Shown here piece after piece: positions 1 to 9,108 of a stretch of DNA of 9,282 nucleotides. A program made the position numbers and the translations under genes. Source of the stretch: Actinomycetes bacterium (GTDB lineage: Bacteria > Actinomycetota > Acidimicrobiia > Acidimicrobiales > JAKAOS01); NCBI GenBank assembly GCA_021790615.1, contig JAJYGW010000221.1, forward strand, positions 1 through 9,282. Direction: 5' to 3'. The notes under the pieces were generated by a model, which worked only from the letters and a program-made list of their open reading frames with translations, did not search any database and was not told where the DNA came from. Within the stretch, counting starts at the first letter, position 1; each line of letters begins with the position of its first letter.

Positions 1-1
1 C

Positions 2-1888
2 GGTCTCGTGCGAGCTGCTCTCGGACAGCTCCATGCACACTCGATCCACGTGACTGGCGTCGTGGTCGGGCACGCCGGGAGCGGGCTGCTCTACGGCGCC
101 GGCATCCTCGTCGTGTTGAGGGCGTTCGCGAACGGCGGCTCCTCGCTCACCGGCCTCGAGGCGATCTCGAACGGCATCGCCACGATCAAAGAGCCGCGCG
201 GCACGAACGCGCGACGCGTGCTCGTCGTCATGTCGGCGATCCTCGGGTCGCTCGTTCTCGGGGTGTCGATCCTTGCGCGCATCACGCACGCCGTGCCGCA
301 CGTGCTCGGGATCCCGACGGTGCTCTCGCAAGAGGTGCGCTACGTGTTCGGCTACAGCCTCGCAGGGAAGGTCGCCTACTACTACATCCAGATGGTCACC
401 GTCCTCATCCTGTGGACGGGAGGCAACACGAGCTTCAACGGCTTCCCCAACCTGGCGAGCTTCGTGGCGGAGGACGCCTACCTGCCCCGGCAGCTCACGC
501 GCCGTGGACACCGCCTTGTCTTCTCCAACGGGATCGTCATCCTCTCCGTGCTCTCGATCGCCCTCATCGCCGGCACCAAGGGCGATCTGAACTCGCTCGT
601 CGCCCTCTACGCCATCGGCGTCTTCGTCGGGTTCACGATGGCCGGCTCGGGCATGGTGAAGCACCACCTCACGGCTCGCGAACGCAACTGGAAGGTGAAA
701 CTCGTCATCAACGGCTTCGCAGCCGTGCTCTCCTTCGTGATCGTCGGCATCCTCGCCGTCGTGAAGTTCACCGAAGGCGCGTGGCTCGTCGTGGTGCTGT
801 TCCCGATCCTGTTCGTCGTCCTCATCCGGCTCCACAAGCAGTACGTCACGGAGAAGGCGGAGCTGGAGGAGAACGCCCCGCACGCGGCGGAGGTGCCGAT
901 CCTGCGACGCCACGTCGTGCTCGTGTTCGTGGAGCGGATGGACCTTGCCACCGCCCGGGCGCTCCAGTACGCGAGGACGCTGCAATCCGACGAGCTCCGA
1001 GCTGTCCACTTCGTCCTCGACAACCAGGTCGCGAACGAGCTCGAGCAGCAGTGGATCCGCCTCGGCCTCTCCCAGTTCCCGCTCGACCTCGTCGAGTGCC
1101 CCGACCGGCGACTCACCCGGGCGTCGATGGAAGTCGTCGCCGAGGCCGCCGAGGACGGGCGCACCGAGGTGAGCGTGCTGCTCCCGCGGCGCGTCTTCGA
1201 AGGAGCGTGGCGCCGGGTGCTGCACGACCGGACTGCCGACCGCATCGCCGGGTTCGTCAGCCAGCTGCCGAACGCGACCGCCACGATCGTGCCGTTCCCG
1301 CTCGGCAAGCGCCGGCGGGAGCTCGTGCCCTGGCGCAACCGGGACGAGCCCGAGGCGCCGGCGGACCTGGCCGGGGCCGGCGCCAAGGCCGGGGCCGAGC
1401 ATCACGGGCCGATGCGCGGCGCCGCCGCCATCGTCCACGGGAGGCCGTGGACTGGCGTACACCGGCACGGCGACGAGGAGGGGGGCGCGGCCGAACGGAA
1501 GGCCACCGCCGCCGCCAAGGCCACGGCGGGCGGGAAGGGCACCGAGCCGAGCAGGTCGCTGCTCCCGGGAGCCATGCCGATCGCACAGCTCCGTTGGCGC
1601 CAGAGGGCCAAGGTCGGTGGCCGTGTCCGGTCGGTTCGTGTCCAGCCCCGGGCCGGGGTGCCGAGCGTGGAGTGCATCCTCGCCGACCCCACCGGGCAGC
1701 TCTTGCTCGTCTTCCAGGGCCGGCGCCGCTATCCCGGAGTCGAACCGGGGGCGGTCATCACCGCGGAAGGTATGGTTGGGGACCGGAACCATCGGACGGC
1801 GATGATCAACCCGATCGTCGAGATAATCCGGCCCGGAGAGGTCGGGAACCCCCCGCCAGCGGAGGGCTCGACGGAACACCAGGAGTGA
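2..1888 (+). CDS. APC-superfamily amino acid permease, 3' part, with C-terminal OB-fold-like domain (5' truncated by window)
   Basis: The frame is open at the window edge, so the N-terminus and about five membrane helices are missing. Numbering from the GTG at 8, the first visible helix (about 24-58) carries the 'SSLTGLEAISNG' motif typical of helix 6 in APC (AA_permease_2) carriers. Further hydrophobic helices lie near 70-92, 123-139, 175-190, 197-217, 233-252 and 259-275. The stretch 'GGNTSFNGFPNLASFVAED' is also characteristic of this family. Residues about 302-432 form a soluble alpha/beta domain, as in many actinobacterial APC permeases. A low-complexity Ala/Gly/Arg/His linker (about 433-522) follows. 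Residues about 523-609 resemble the OB-fold protein that actinobacteria usually encode separately ('GGRVRSVRV', 'CILADPTGQLLLVFQGRR', 'AVITAEGMVG'). The predicted role is proton-coupled uptake of an amino acid or other cation; the substrate cannot be told. The OB domain would be cytosolic. An internal ATG at 1574 could in principle give a separate OB protein, but its GGAG-like site is only 2 nt away. The permease call is firm; the function of the fused domain is unknown. Confidence 0.85.
   Translation, partial: GLVRAALGQLHAHSIHVTGVVVGHAGSGLLYGAGILVVLRAFANGGSSLTGLEAISNGIATIKEPRGTNARRVLVVMSAILGSLVLGVSILARITHAVPHVLGIPTVLSQEVRYVFGYSLAGKVAYYYIQMVTVLILWTGGNTSFNGFPNLASFVAEDAYLPRQLTRRGHRLVFSNGIVILSVLSIALIAGTKGDLNSLVALYAIGVFVGFTMAGSGMVKHHLTARERNWKVKLVINGFAAVLSFVIVGILAVVKFTEGAWLVVVLFPILFVVLIRLHKQYVTEKAELEENAPHAAEVPILRRHVVLVFVERMDLATARALQYARTLQSDELRAVHFVLDNQVANELEQQWIRLGLSQFPLDLVECPDRRLTRASMEVVAEAAEDGRTEVSVLLPRRVFEGAWRRVLHDRTADRIAGFVSQLPNATATIVPFPLGKRRRELVPWRNRDEPEAPADLAGAGAKAGAEHHGPMRGAAAIVHGRPWTGVHRHGDEEGGAAERKATAAAKATAGGKGTEPSRSLLPGAMPIAQLRWRQRAKVGGRVRSVRVQPRAGVPSVECILADPTGQLLLVFQGRRRYPGVEPGAVITAEGMVGDRNHRTAMINPIVEIIRPGEVGNPPPAEGSTEHQE
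1574..1858 (+). other. OB-fold-like domain fused to the permease C-terminus
   Basis: This is the in-frame region encoding permease residues about 523-617. It has alternating beta-strand-like segments: 'KVGGRVRSVRVQP', 'SVECILADPTGQLLLVFQG', 'GAVITAEGMVG' and a closing 'MINPIVEII'. That order matches small actinobacterial OB-fold nucleic-acid-binding proteins, which I recall as separate short genes near DUF3159 and TrkA genes. There is no stop codon or visible frame disruption between permease and OB domain. The assignment rests on pattern recognition and not on a profile search. Confidence 0.6.
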
Positions 1889-1889
1889 T

Positions 1890-1928
1890 CCCTCTGGTCG
1901 GCGGCGCGCGTCGCGCTGGTCCGGAGGG
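1890..1928 (+). terminator. GC-rich hairpin just after the permease stop, candidate terminator
   Basis: The outer arms CCCTCTGG (1890-1897) and CCGGAGGG (1921-1928) pair over 8 positions with one G-U wobble. Nested inside, GCGCG (1904-1908) pairs with CGCGC (1912-1916) around a 3-nt CGT loop. The structure begins 2 nt after the TGA at 1886-1888 and lies upstream of the hppA promoter candidate, where a terminator is expected. No T-tract follows, so it is not a canonical intrinsic terminator; U-less hairpin terminators have been proposed in actinobacteria. Confidence 0.45.
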
Positions 1929-1969
1929 TGCTCTGACCTGGTCACATCACCGGCTGGCCTAGTGAAATC

Positions 1970-1999
1970 TTGAACATGCCCCCCGGACTCGTTTATCCT
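1970..1999 (+). promoter_or_regulatory. Candidate sigma-70-type promoter for hppA and the downstream run
   Basis: A -35-like TTGAAC (1970-1975) and a -10-like TATCCT (1994-1999) are separated by 18 nt. Each matches the consensus at 4 of 6 positions. They sit in the only AT-enriched island of the intergenic region, and a start near 2006 would give a leader of about 23 nt before the GTG at 2029. Placement is good, but the boxes are not strong. Confidence 0.4.
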
Positions 2000-2014
2000 C
2001 CCCCCGACCTGAGC

Positions 2015-2021
2015 AAAGGAG
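2015..2021 (+). promoter_or_regulatory. Ribosome binding site of hppA
   Basis: AAAGGAG lies 7 nt upstream of the GTG at 2029. It is the best Shine-Dalgarno match in the window and fixes the hppA start at this GTG. Confidence 0.75.
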
Positions 2022-2028
2022 CTGATCG

Positions 2029-4416
<2,388 letters not shown>

Positions 4417-4426
4417 ACGTGGGCTG

Positions 4427-7309
4427 ATGGCAAAGCCGCTCGTCATCGTCGAGTCACCGGCGAAAGCCAAGACGATCGCGAGCTTCCTCGGGCGCGACTA
4501 CGTCGTCGAGTCCTCGATCGGTCACATCCGGGACCTCCCGCGGTCTGCCTCCGACGTCCCGGCCGCGTTCAAGAAGGAACCGTGGGCGCGGCTCGGCGTC
4601 GACGTCGACAACGACTTCAAGGCGCTCTACGTCGTCAGCCGAGACAAGAAGGAGCAGGTTGCGAAGCTGAAGCGCCTCGTCGGCGAAGCGAGCGAGCTCT
4701 ACCTCGCGACTGACGAGGACCGCGAGGGGGAGTCCATCGCCTGGCACCTCGTCGAGGTGCTCTCGCCACGAGTGCCGGTGCGGCGCATGGTGTTCCACGA
4801 GATCACGCCGGGAGCCATCCAGCAGGCCATCGACCACCCGCGCGAGCTCGACCGGCGTCTCGTCGACGCCCAGGAGGCGCGGCGCATCCTCGACCGCCTC
4901 TACGGCTACGAGGTGTCTCCGGTGCTCTGGCGCAAGGTGCGCCAGGGCCTGTCGGCCGGGCGGGTCCAGAGCGTCGCCACGCGCATCGTGGTGGAGCGCG
5001 AGCGCGAGCGGATGCGGTTCCGGTCGGCCACCTGGTGGAGCTTGGAGGGGCGGTTCGCCGAGTCGGGGCAGCGCTTCTCGGCGCGTCTCGTCGACGTGGC
5101 CGCCCGCCGGGTCGCGACGGGCGACGACTTCCTGCCGAACGGCCAGCTTGCCGAAGCATCCGAGGTGCTGCGCCTCGGCGAGAGCGACGCCCGGGCGCTC
5201 GTGGGAGCGCTCGAGACGTCGACGTTCGCCGTCGCCTCGGTGGAGGAGCGGCCGTTCCGGCGCTCGCCCGCGGCGCCGTTCATCACGTCGACGTTGCAGC
5301 AGGAGGCGGCGCGGAAGCTGCGTTTCTCGGCCCAGCGGACGATGCGGACGGCACAGGGCCTCTACGAGCGTGGCTACATCACCTATATGCGGACCGACTC
5401 GACGACGCTGTCGGAGACAGCGATCGCGGCGGCGCGCGCTCAGGCGCGAGAGCTGTACGGACCGCAGGCGGTGCCCAACTCCCCGCGGACGTACCGGAGC
5501 CGGGTGAAGAACGCCCAGGAGGCGCACGAGGCGATCCGTCCCGCCGGTGACCGGTTCCGCCTGCCGAGCGCCGTCGCTCGCGAGCTCTCCGGCGACGAGG
5601 CGCGCCTGTACGAGCTCGTCTGGCAGCGAACCGTCGCCTCGCAGATGATCGACGCGACCGGGACGACTGCACGCGTGCGCATCGAGGGCGAGACCTTGCA
5701 CGAGACACCGACGGCGCCTGCCGGCGCCGTCGCCGGCTTCGTCGCAACCGGGACCGTCATCACCTCCCCGGGGTTCCTCCAGGTCTACCGCGAGGACGAG
5801 GACGACACGGTGGACGCGGGCGGCGGCCGGGACCAGCGCGAGGAAGCGCGCCTGCCCCAGCTCGCGACCGGGCAGCACCTCGACTGCGAGGGCATCGACG
5901 CCGAGGACCACGCCACGAAGCCGCCGGCCCGTTTCACCGAGGCCTCCCTCGTGCGCCGCCTCGAAGAGCTCGGCGTCGGGCGCCCGTCCACCTACGCGAG
6001 CATCATCCAGACGATCCAGGACCGGGGCTACGTGTGGCGCAAGGGGACGGCGCTCGTCCCGTCATTCACCGCATTCGCAGTGGTGCAGCTCCTCGAGGGC
6101 CATTTCCCCACACTGGTCGACTACGGCTTCACCGCCAGCATGGAGGACGACCTCGACGAGATCGCCTCCGGGGCCGAGGAGCAGATCCCCTGGCTCGAGC
6201 GCTTCTACTTCGGCGAGTCGCACCACCTCGAACGGCCACCGGCCACGAGCGGCGACGGCGGAGGACGAGCCCCCGGCGCCGGGCTCGCAGCGGAGGGTCG
6301 CGTGCCCCGCCATGTCCTCGCCGTCGACGGACGGCGCGGCCTGAAGGACGCCGTCCTCGCCCATCTAGAGGAGATCGACGCACGAGAGGTCAACTCGATC
6401 ACGATCGGTGCAGACGGAAACGGCGAGGAGATAGTCGTCCGAGTGGGTCGCTACGGGCCGTATCTCCAGCGCGGGGAGGATCGCGCGCAGGTCCCCGAGG
6501 ACCTGCCGCCCGACGAGCTCACACCGGAGCGAGCGATCCAGTTGCTGTCGAGCCCGTCGGGCGATCGGGCGCTCGGAGTCGACCCGGTGACCAGCAAGCC
6601 CGTGTACGCGAGAGCGGGTCGCTTCGGGCCGTATGTGCAGCTGGGCGAGATCGGCGGTGATGGAGGCGAGCGGCCGAAGTCCGCCTCGCTCTTCCGCTCG
6701 ATGTCGCCTGAGACCGTCACGCTCGAGGACGCGTTGCAGCTGTTGCAGCTGCCACGGACCCTCGGGACGGATCCCGAGACGGGCGCCGAGATCGTCGCCA
6801 GCAACGGGCGTTACGGGCCGTACCTGAAGCGGGGTGACGACACCCGCAGCCTCGACAGTGAGGAGCAGCTCTTCGAGATCACGCTCGAGGAGGCGCTCGA
6901 CAGGCTGCGCCAGCCGAAGACCCGGCGCTTCGGGCAAGCGGCCACACCCTTGCGCGAGATCGGCACCGATCCGGTGAGCGGGCAGGCGATCGTGTTGCGG
7001 AGCGGGCGTTTCGGCCCGTATGTGACGGACGGGACGGTGAACGCCTCTCTGCGGAGCGGCGACGACCCGGAGACGATCACCCTCGAGCGCGCGGCGGAGC
7101 TGCTGCAGTTGCGGCGGGAGGCAGGGCCGTCGACGCGGGCGAGCAAGCGGGCGAAGAAGACCGGCGGCGCGGCCAAGAAGGCTGGCGGCGCGGCCAAGAA
7201 GGCAGGCGGTGTGGCCAAGAAGGCGGGCGGCGCGGCCAAGAAGGCGGGCGGCGCGGCCAAGAAGGCAGGCGGTGTGGCCAAGAAGTCCCCGTCGAAGAAG
7301 GCGACCTGA
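4427..7309 (+). CDS. topA: DNA topoisomerase I (type IA), actinobacterial form with lysine-rich tail
   Basis: This 960-aa enzyme relaxes negatively supercoiled DNA through a transient 5'-phosphotyrosyl link. The N-terminal TOPRIM domain shows Glu9 in 'LVIVESPAKAKTI' and the acidic triad Asp96/Asp98/Glu100 in 'DEDREGESIAWHL'. The catalytic tyrosine is Tyr320 in 'YITYMRTDSTTLS'. The core motifs 'NAQEAHEAIRP' and 'FTEASLVRRLEELGVGRPST' are intact. The C-terminus has no Cys4 zinc fingers. It carries four Topo_C repeats marked by 'GRYGPY' or 'GRFGPY' at residues 674, 731, 794 and 860. From about residue 904 the protein becomes a basic tail with six 'GGxAKKx' heptads (913-954). In Mycobacterium and Streptomyces such tails help DNA binding and processivity. 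The ATG lies 10 nt after the hppA stop with only a weak Shine-Dalgarno sequence, which suggests coupling to hppA translation. Confidence 0.97.
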   Translation: MAKPLVIVESPAKAKTIASFLGRDYVVESSIGHIRDLPRSASDVPAAFKKEPWARLGVDVDNDFKALYVVSRDKKEQVAKLKRLVGEASELYLATDEDREGESIAWHLVEVLSPRVPVRRMVFHEITPGAIQQAIDHPRELDRRLVDAQEARRILDRLYGYEVSPVLWRKVRQGLSAGRVQSVATRIVVERERERMRFRSATWWSLEGRFAESGQRFSARLVDVAARRVATGDDFLPNGQLAEASEVLRLGESDARALVGALETSTFAVASVEERPFRRSPAAPFITSTLQQEAARKLRFSAQRTMRTAQGLYERGYITYMRTDSTTLSETAIAAARAQARELYGPQAVPNSPRTYRSRVKNAQEAHEAIRPAGDRFRLPSAVARELSGDEARLYELVWQRTVASQMIDATGTTARVRIEGETLHETPTAPAGAVAGFVATGTVITSPGFLQVYREDEDDTVDAGGGRDQREEARLPQLATGQHLDCEGIDAEDHATKPPARFTEASLVRRLEELGVGRPSTYASIIQTIQDRGYVWRKGTALVPSFTAFAVVQLLEGHFPTLVDYGFTASMEDDLDEIASGAEEQIPWLERFYFGESHHLERPPATSGDGGGRAPGAGLAAEGRVPRHVLAVDGRRGLKDAVLAHLEEIDAREVNSITIGADGNGEEIVVRVGRYGPYLQRGEDRAQVPEDLPPDELTPERAIQLLSSPSGDRALGVDPVTSKPVYARAGRFGPYVQLGEIGGDGGERPKSASLFRSMSPETVTLEDALQLLQLPRTLGTDPETGAEIVASNGRYGPYLKRGDDTRSLDSEEQLFEITLEEALDRLRQPKTRRFGQAATPLREIGTDPVSGQAIVLRSGRFGPYVTDGTVNASLRSGDDPETITLERAAELLQLRREAGPSTRASKRAKKTGGAAKKAGGAAKKAGGVAKKAGGAAKKAGGAAKKAGGVAKKSPSKKAT
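7163..7288 (+). repeat. Six 21-bp tandem repeats within topA, arranged as a duplicated 63-bp trimer
   Basis: The repeated unit encodes Gly-Gly-Ala/Val-Ala-Lys-Lys-Ala. Units begin at 7163, 7184, 7205, 7226, 7247 and 7268. Units 3 and 6 share the variant codons GGT GTG, and units 2 and 5 share a final GCA. The block 7163-7225 is therefore a near copy of 7226-7288, differing only in the third base of one Ala codon (7183 versus 7246) and in the last codon (GCG versus TCC). The frame is maintained and runs into 'PSKKAT' and the stop. Confidence 0.95.
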
Positions 7310-7314
7310 CCGGC

Positions 7315-7965
7315 TTGGCCGGACCCTTGGCAGCGACCGGGCGCCTCATCGCGATCGAGGGCGGGGAAGGCGCCGGAAAGTCGACGCAGGCGGCAGGGCT
7401 GGCTTCTGCACTCGGTGCCGACGTGACCCGTGAGCCGGGCGGGACCCCCCTCGGTGAACGTGTCCGCCGGCTGCTGCTCGACCCAGCCGCCGGCCATGTC
7501 GACGACTGGACCGAGCTCTTGCTCATGCTTGCCGCCCGAGCGCAACATCTCGCCGAGCGCATCGAGCCGGCCCTGCAGGCAGGACGGCACGTGGTGGTGG
7601 ATCGCTACTCCGGTTCCACGCTGGCGTACCAAGGGCACGGGCGCGGTCTCCCGCTCGACGACGTGCGCCGGCTCTGCGACCTCGCGACGCGTGGGCGGTG
7701 GGCGGACCTCAACGTGTTGATCGACGTTTCGATCGAGGTCGGCGCGGCGCGGCGCGGCGGGCGGCACGACGCGACGCCCGACCGGTTCGAGGCGGAGACG
7801 ATCAGGTTCCACGACCGCGTGCGCCAGGGCTACCTGATCGAGGCGGCTTCGGATCCCGAGCACTGGCTCGTCGTCGACGGGACCGGAACGACAGACGACG
7901 TCGCATCGGCCATCCTTGCGGGCGTGCAGGAGCGGCTCGGCATCGACGACGCGGCATCACGGTGA
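7315..7965 (+). CDS. tmk: Thymidylate kinase
   Basis: This 216-aa cytosolic enzyme phosphorylates dTMP to dTDP with ATP, a required step for dTTP. The P-loop is 'EGGEGAGKST' (Lys22), the dTMP-site motif is 'DRYSGSTLAYQGHGRG' (Asp96, Arg97), and the basic lid region 'ARRGGRHDATPDRFE' precedes 'FHDRVRQGYL'. Length matches the family. The start is uncertain. TTG at 7315 is 5 nt after the topA stop, but TTG at 7327 is equally compatible with the usual short lead before the P-loop strand. The only purine-rich stretch upstream is AAGAAGG (7295-7301) inside topA, 13 nt from 7315, so translation probably depends on ribosomes finishing topA. The stop overlaps the holB start. Confidence 0.95.
   Translation: MAGPLAATGRLIAIEGGEGAGKSTQAAGLASALGADVTREPGGTPLGERVRRLLLDPAAGHVDDWTELLLMLAARAQHLAERIEPALQAGRHVVVDRYSGSTLAYQGHGRGLPLDDVRRLCDLATRGRWADLNVLIDVSIEVGAARRGGRHDATPDRFEAETIRFHDRVRQGYLIEAASDPEHWLVVDGTGTTDDVASAILAGVQERLGIDDAASR
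7962..7965 (+). promoter_or_regulatory. GTGA start/stop overlap coupling tmk and holB
   Basis: The holB GTG (7962-7964) overlaps the tmk TGA (7963-7965). No clear Shine-Dalgarno sequence precedes it, so termination-reinitiation is the likely mode of holB translation. Confidence 0.7.
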
Positions 7966-9032
7966 CCGTGGCGCCGGCGACACCGGTCGCACCCGTGCTC
8001 GACCGCGTCATCGGCCAGCCCACCGCCGTGGCGGCGCTGCGGGCAGCGACCAAGGCTCCCCTTCACGCCTACCTGTTCATCGGCCCACCGGGAACGGGAC
8101 GCGAGGATGCCGCGCGCGCCTTCGCAGCAGCGCTGTTCTGCCCGAACGGTGGCTGCGGCACATGCGACGTGTGCGAGGCGACGCTCGCCGGGCGGCATCC
8201 GGATCTCGTCGTCGTCGAGCGACATGGGGCCTCGATCAGCGTGCCGCAGGCTGCCGAGGTGGTGCGCCTGGCCGCCCGAACACCGCGAGCGGCGCCGTAT
8301 CAGGTGCTCGTGCTCATCGACTTCCATCTCGTGGAGAAGGCGGCCCCGACGTTGCTGAAGACGATCGAAGAACCGCCTTCCACGACCGTCATCGTCGTCA
8401 CGGCCGAGTCGGTTCCGGCCGATTTCGTCACGATCGCGAGCCGTTGTGCGCGCATCGAGTTCCGCCCCCTCGCCGAGCCGGAGATCGTCGAGGCGCTCGT
8501 GCGAGAAGGGGCGGGGCGGGCGATGGCGGAGGCGGTCGCCCAGGTGGCCGAAGGGCGCCTGGATCGGGCACGCCTGCTCGTCGCGGACCCCGGTTTCTCG
8601 GCGCGGATCGCACGGTGGCGGGATGTGCCCACCCGCCTGGACGGGACGGGAGCGGCACTTGCCGTCGCGGCGGCAGAGCTCGTGGCGGCCGCCAACGAGC
8701 TGGTCGAGGTCGTGAAGGCGCGTCAGTCAGCAGAGCTGGAAGAGCTCGCCGAACAGGCGAAGATGATGGGTGAGCGGGGCCTGCCCGGCAGGGCGGACAT
8801 CGAAGCCCGCCACCGGCGGGAGCAGCGCCGCATCCGCACCGACGATCTGCGCGCCGGCCTCGCGACCCTCGCCGCCCTGTACCGGGGGCGGCTGGACTCC
8901 GGGCCCGCGGATGCGCGCACCGCCATCCGCGCGATCGAGCTCATCGACGAGGCGGCGAAGCGGTTGACGTTGAACGTCAACGACACGCTGCTGCTCGAGT
9001 GGCTGCTGGCAAAGCTCGACCGATTGAGCTGA
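7962..9032 (+). CDS. holB: DNA polymerase III subunit delta prime (clamp loader)
   Basis: This 356-aa AAA+ fold protein is part of the clamp loader that places the beta clamp on primed DNA. Visible motifs are 'VIGQPTAVAALRAA', a P-loop-like 'GPPGTGRE' (41-48), four zinc-binding cysteines (60, 65, 68, 71; spacing C-x4-C-x2-C-x2-C), 'TLLKTIEEPPSTTVIVVT', and the 'SRC' motif (160-162) that supplies the arginine finger. In the P-loop the ATP-contacting Lys-Ser/Thr pair is Arg-Glu, so the subunit probably does not bind ATP productively. That fits delta prime and argues against the DnaX tau/gamma ATPase. The C-terminal half is helical and charged, as in actinobacterial delta prime. The chosen GTG at 7962 overlaps the tmk TGA as GTGA; GTG at 7968 is an alternative. 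The same frame stays open back to 7698 inside tmk, but that stretch is Arg-rich and unrelated to the family. Confidence 0.93.
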   Translation: MTVAPATPVAPVLDRVIGQPTAVAALRAATKAPLHAYLFIGPPGTGREDAARAFAAALFCPNGGCGTCDVCEATLAGRHPDLVVVERHGASISVPQAAEVVRLAARTPRAAPYQVLVLIDFHLVEKAAPTLLKTIEEPPSTTVIVVTAESVPADFVTIASRCARIEFRPLAEPEIVEALVREGAGRAMAEAVAQVAEGRLDRARLLVADPGFSARIARWRDVPTRLDGTGAALAVAAAELVAAANELVEVVKARQSAELEELAEQAKMMGERGLPGRADIEARHRREQRRIRTDDLRAGLATLAALYRGRLDSGPADARTAIRAIELIDEAAKRLTLNVNDTLLLEWLLAKLDRLS

Positions 9033-9078
9033 GGCGCTCCGGCCGCCACCTCCGCTGCACACACGCTGATTACCATGA

Positions 9079-9099
9079 CCTGCCGTCGTCAGCGGCAGG
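9079..9099 (+). promoter_or_regulatory. Perfect 7-bp inverted repeat in the spacer between holB and the next gene
   Basis: CCTGCCG (9079-9085) pairs exactly with CGGCAGG (9093-9099) around a 7-nt loop. It lies 46 nt after the holB stop and ends 9 nt before the next start codon. No T-tract follows. It could be a terminator for the hppA-holB run, an operator for the next gene, or an RNA element in its leader. A weak -10-like TACCAT (9071-9076) overlaps its upstream edge without a recognisable -35. Confidence 0.4.
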
Positions 9100-9108
9100 C
9101 AGGGGTCC

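Noticed and set aside
1310..1600. Possible frameshift or sequencing error joining permease and OB domain
   Set aside because: The linker stays in one open frame with normal GC-rich codon use, and both flanking domains are intact in that same frame, so no shift is needed. It remains testable by resequencing.
412..1962. 516-codon + strand open frame overlapping the permease in another frame
   Set aside because: Arg/Pro/Gly/His-rich shadow of the permease; no membrane helices or known motifs.
4454..5911. 485-codon open frame on the - strand, antisense to topA
   Set aside because: Low-complexity Arg/Leu/Asp-rich composition and no motifs. The opposite strand encodes an unambiguous TopA with all catalytic residues.
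7163..7288. CRISPR-like or mobile-element repeat array
   Set aside because: The repeats are directly abutting, a multiple of three, and encode the well-known lysine-rich tail of actinobacterial TopA; there are no spacers.
7698..7961. In-frame upstream extension of holB into tmk
   Set aside because: The extra 88 residues are Arg-rich and non-homologous, and would overlap most of the tmk C-terminal half. The GTGA overlap at 7962 gives the expected N-terminus.
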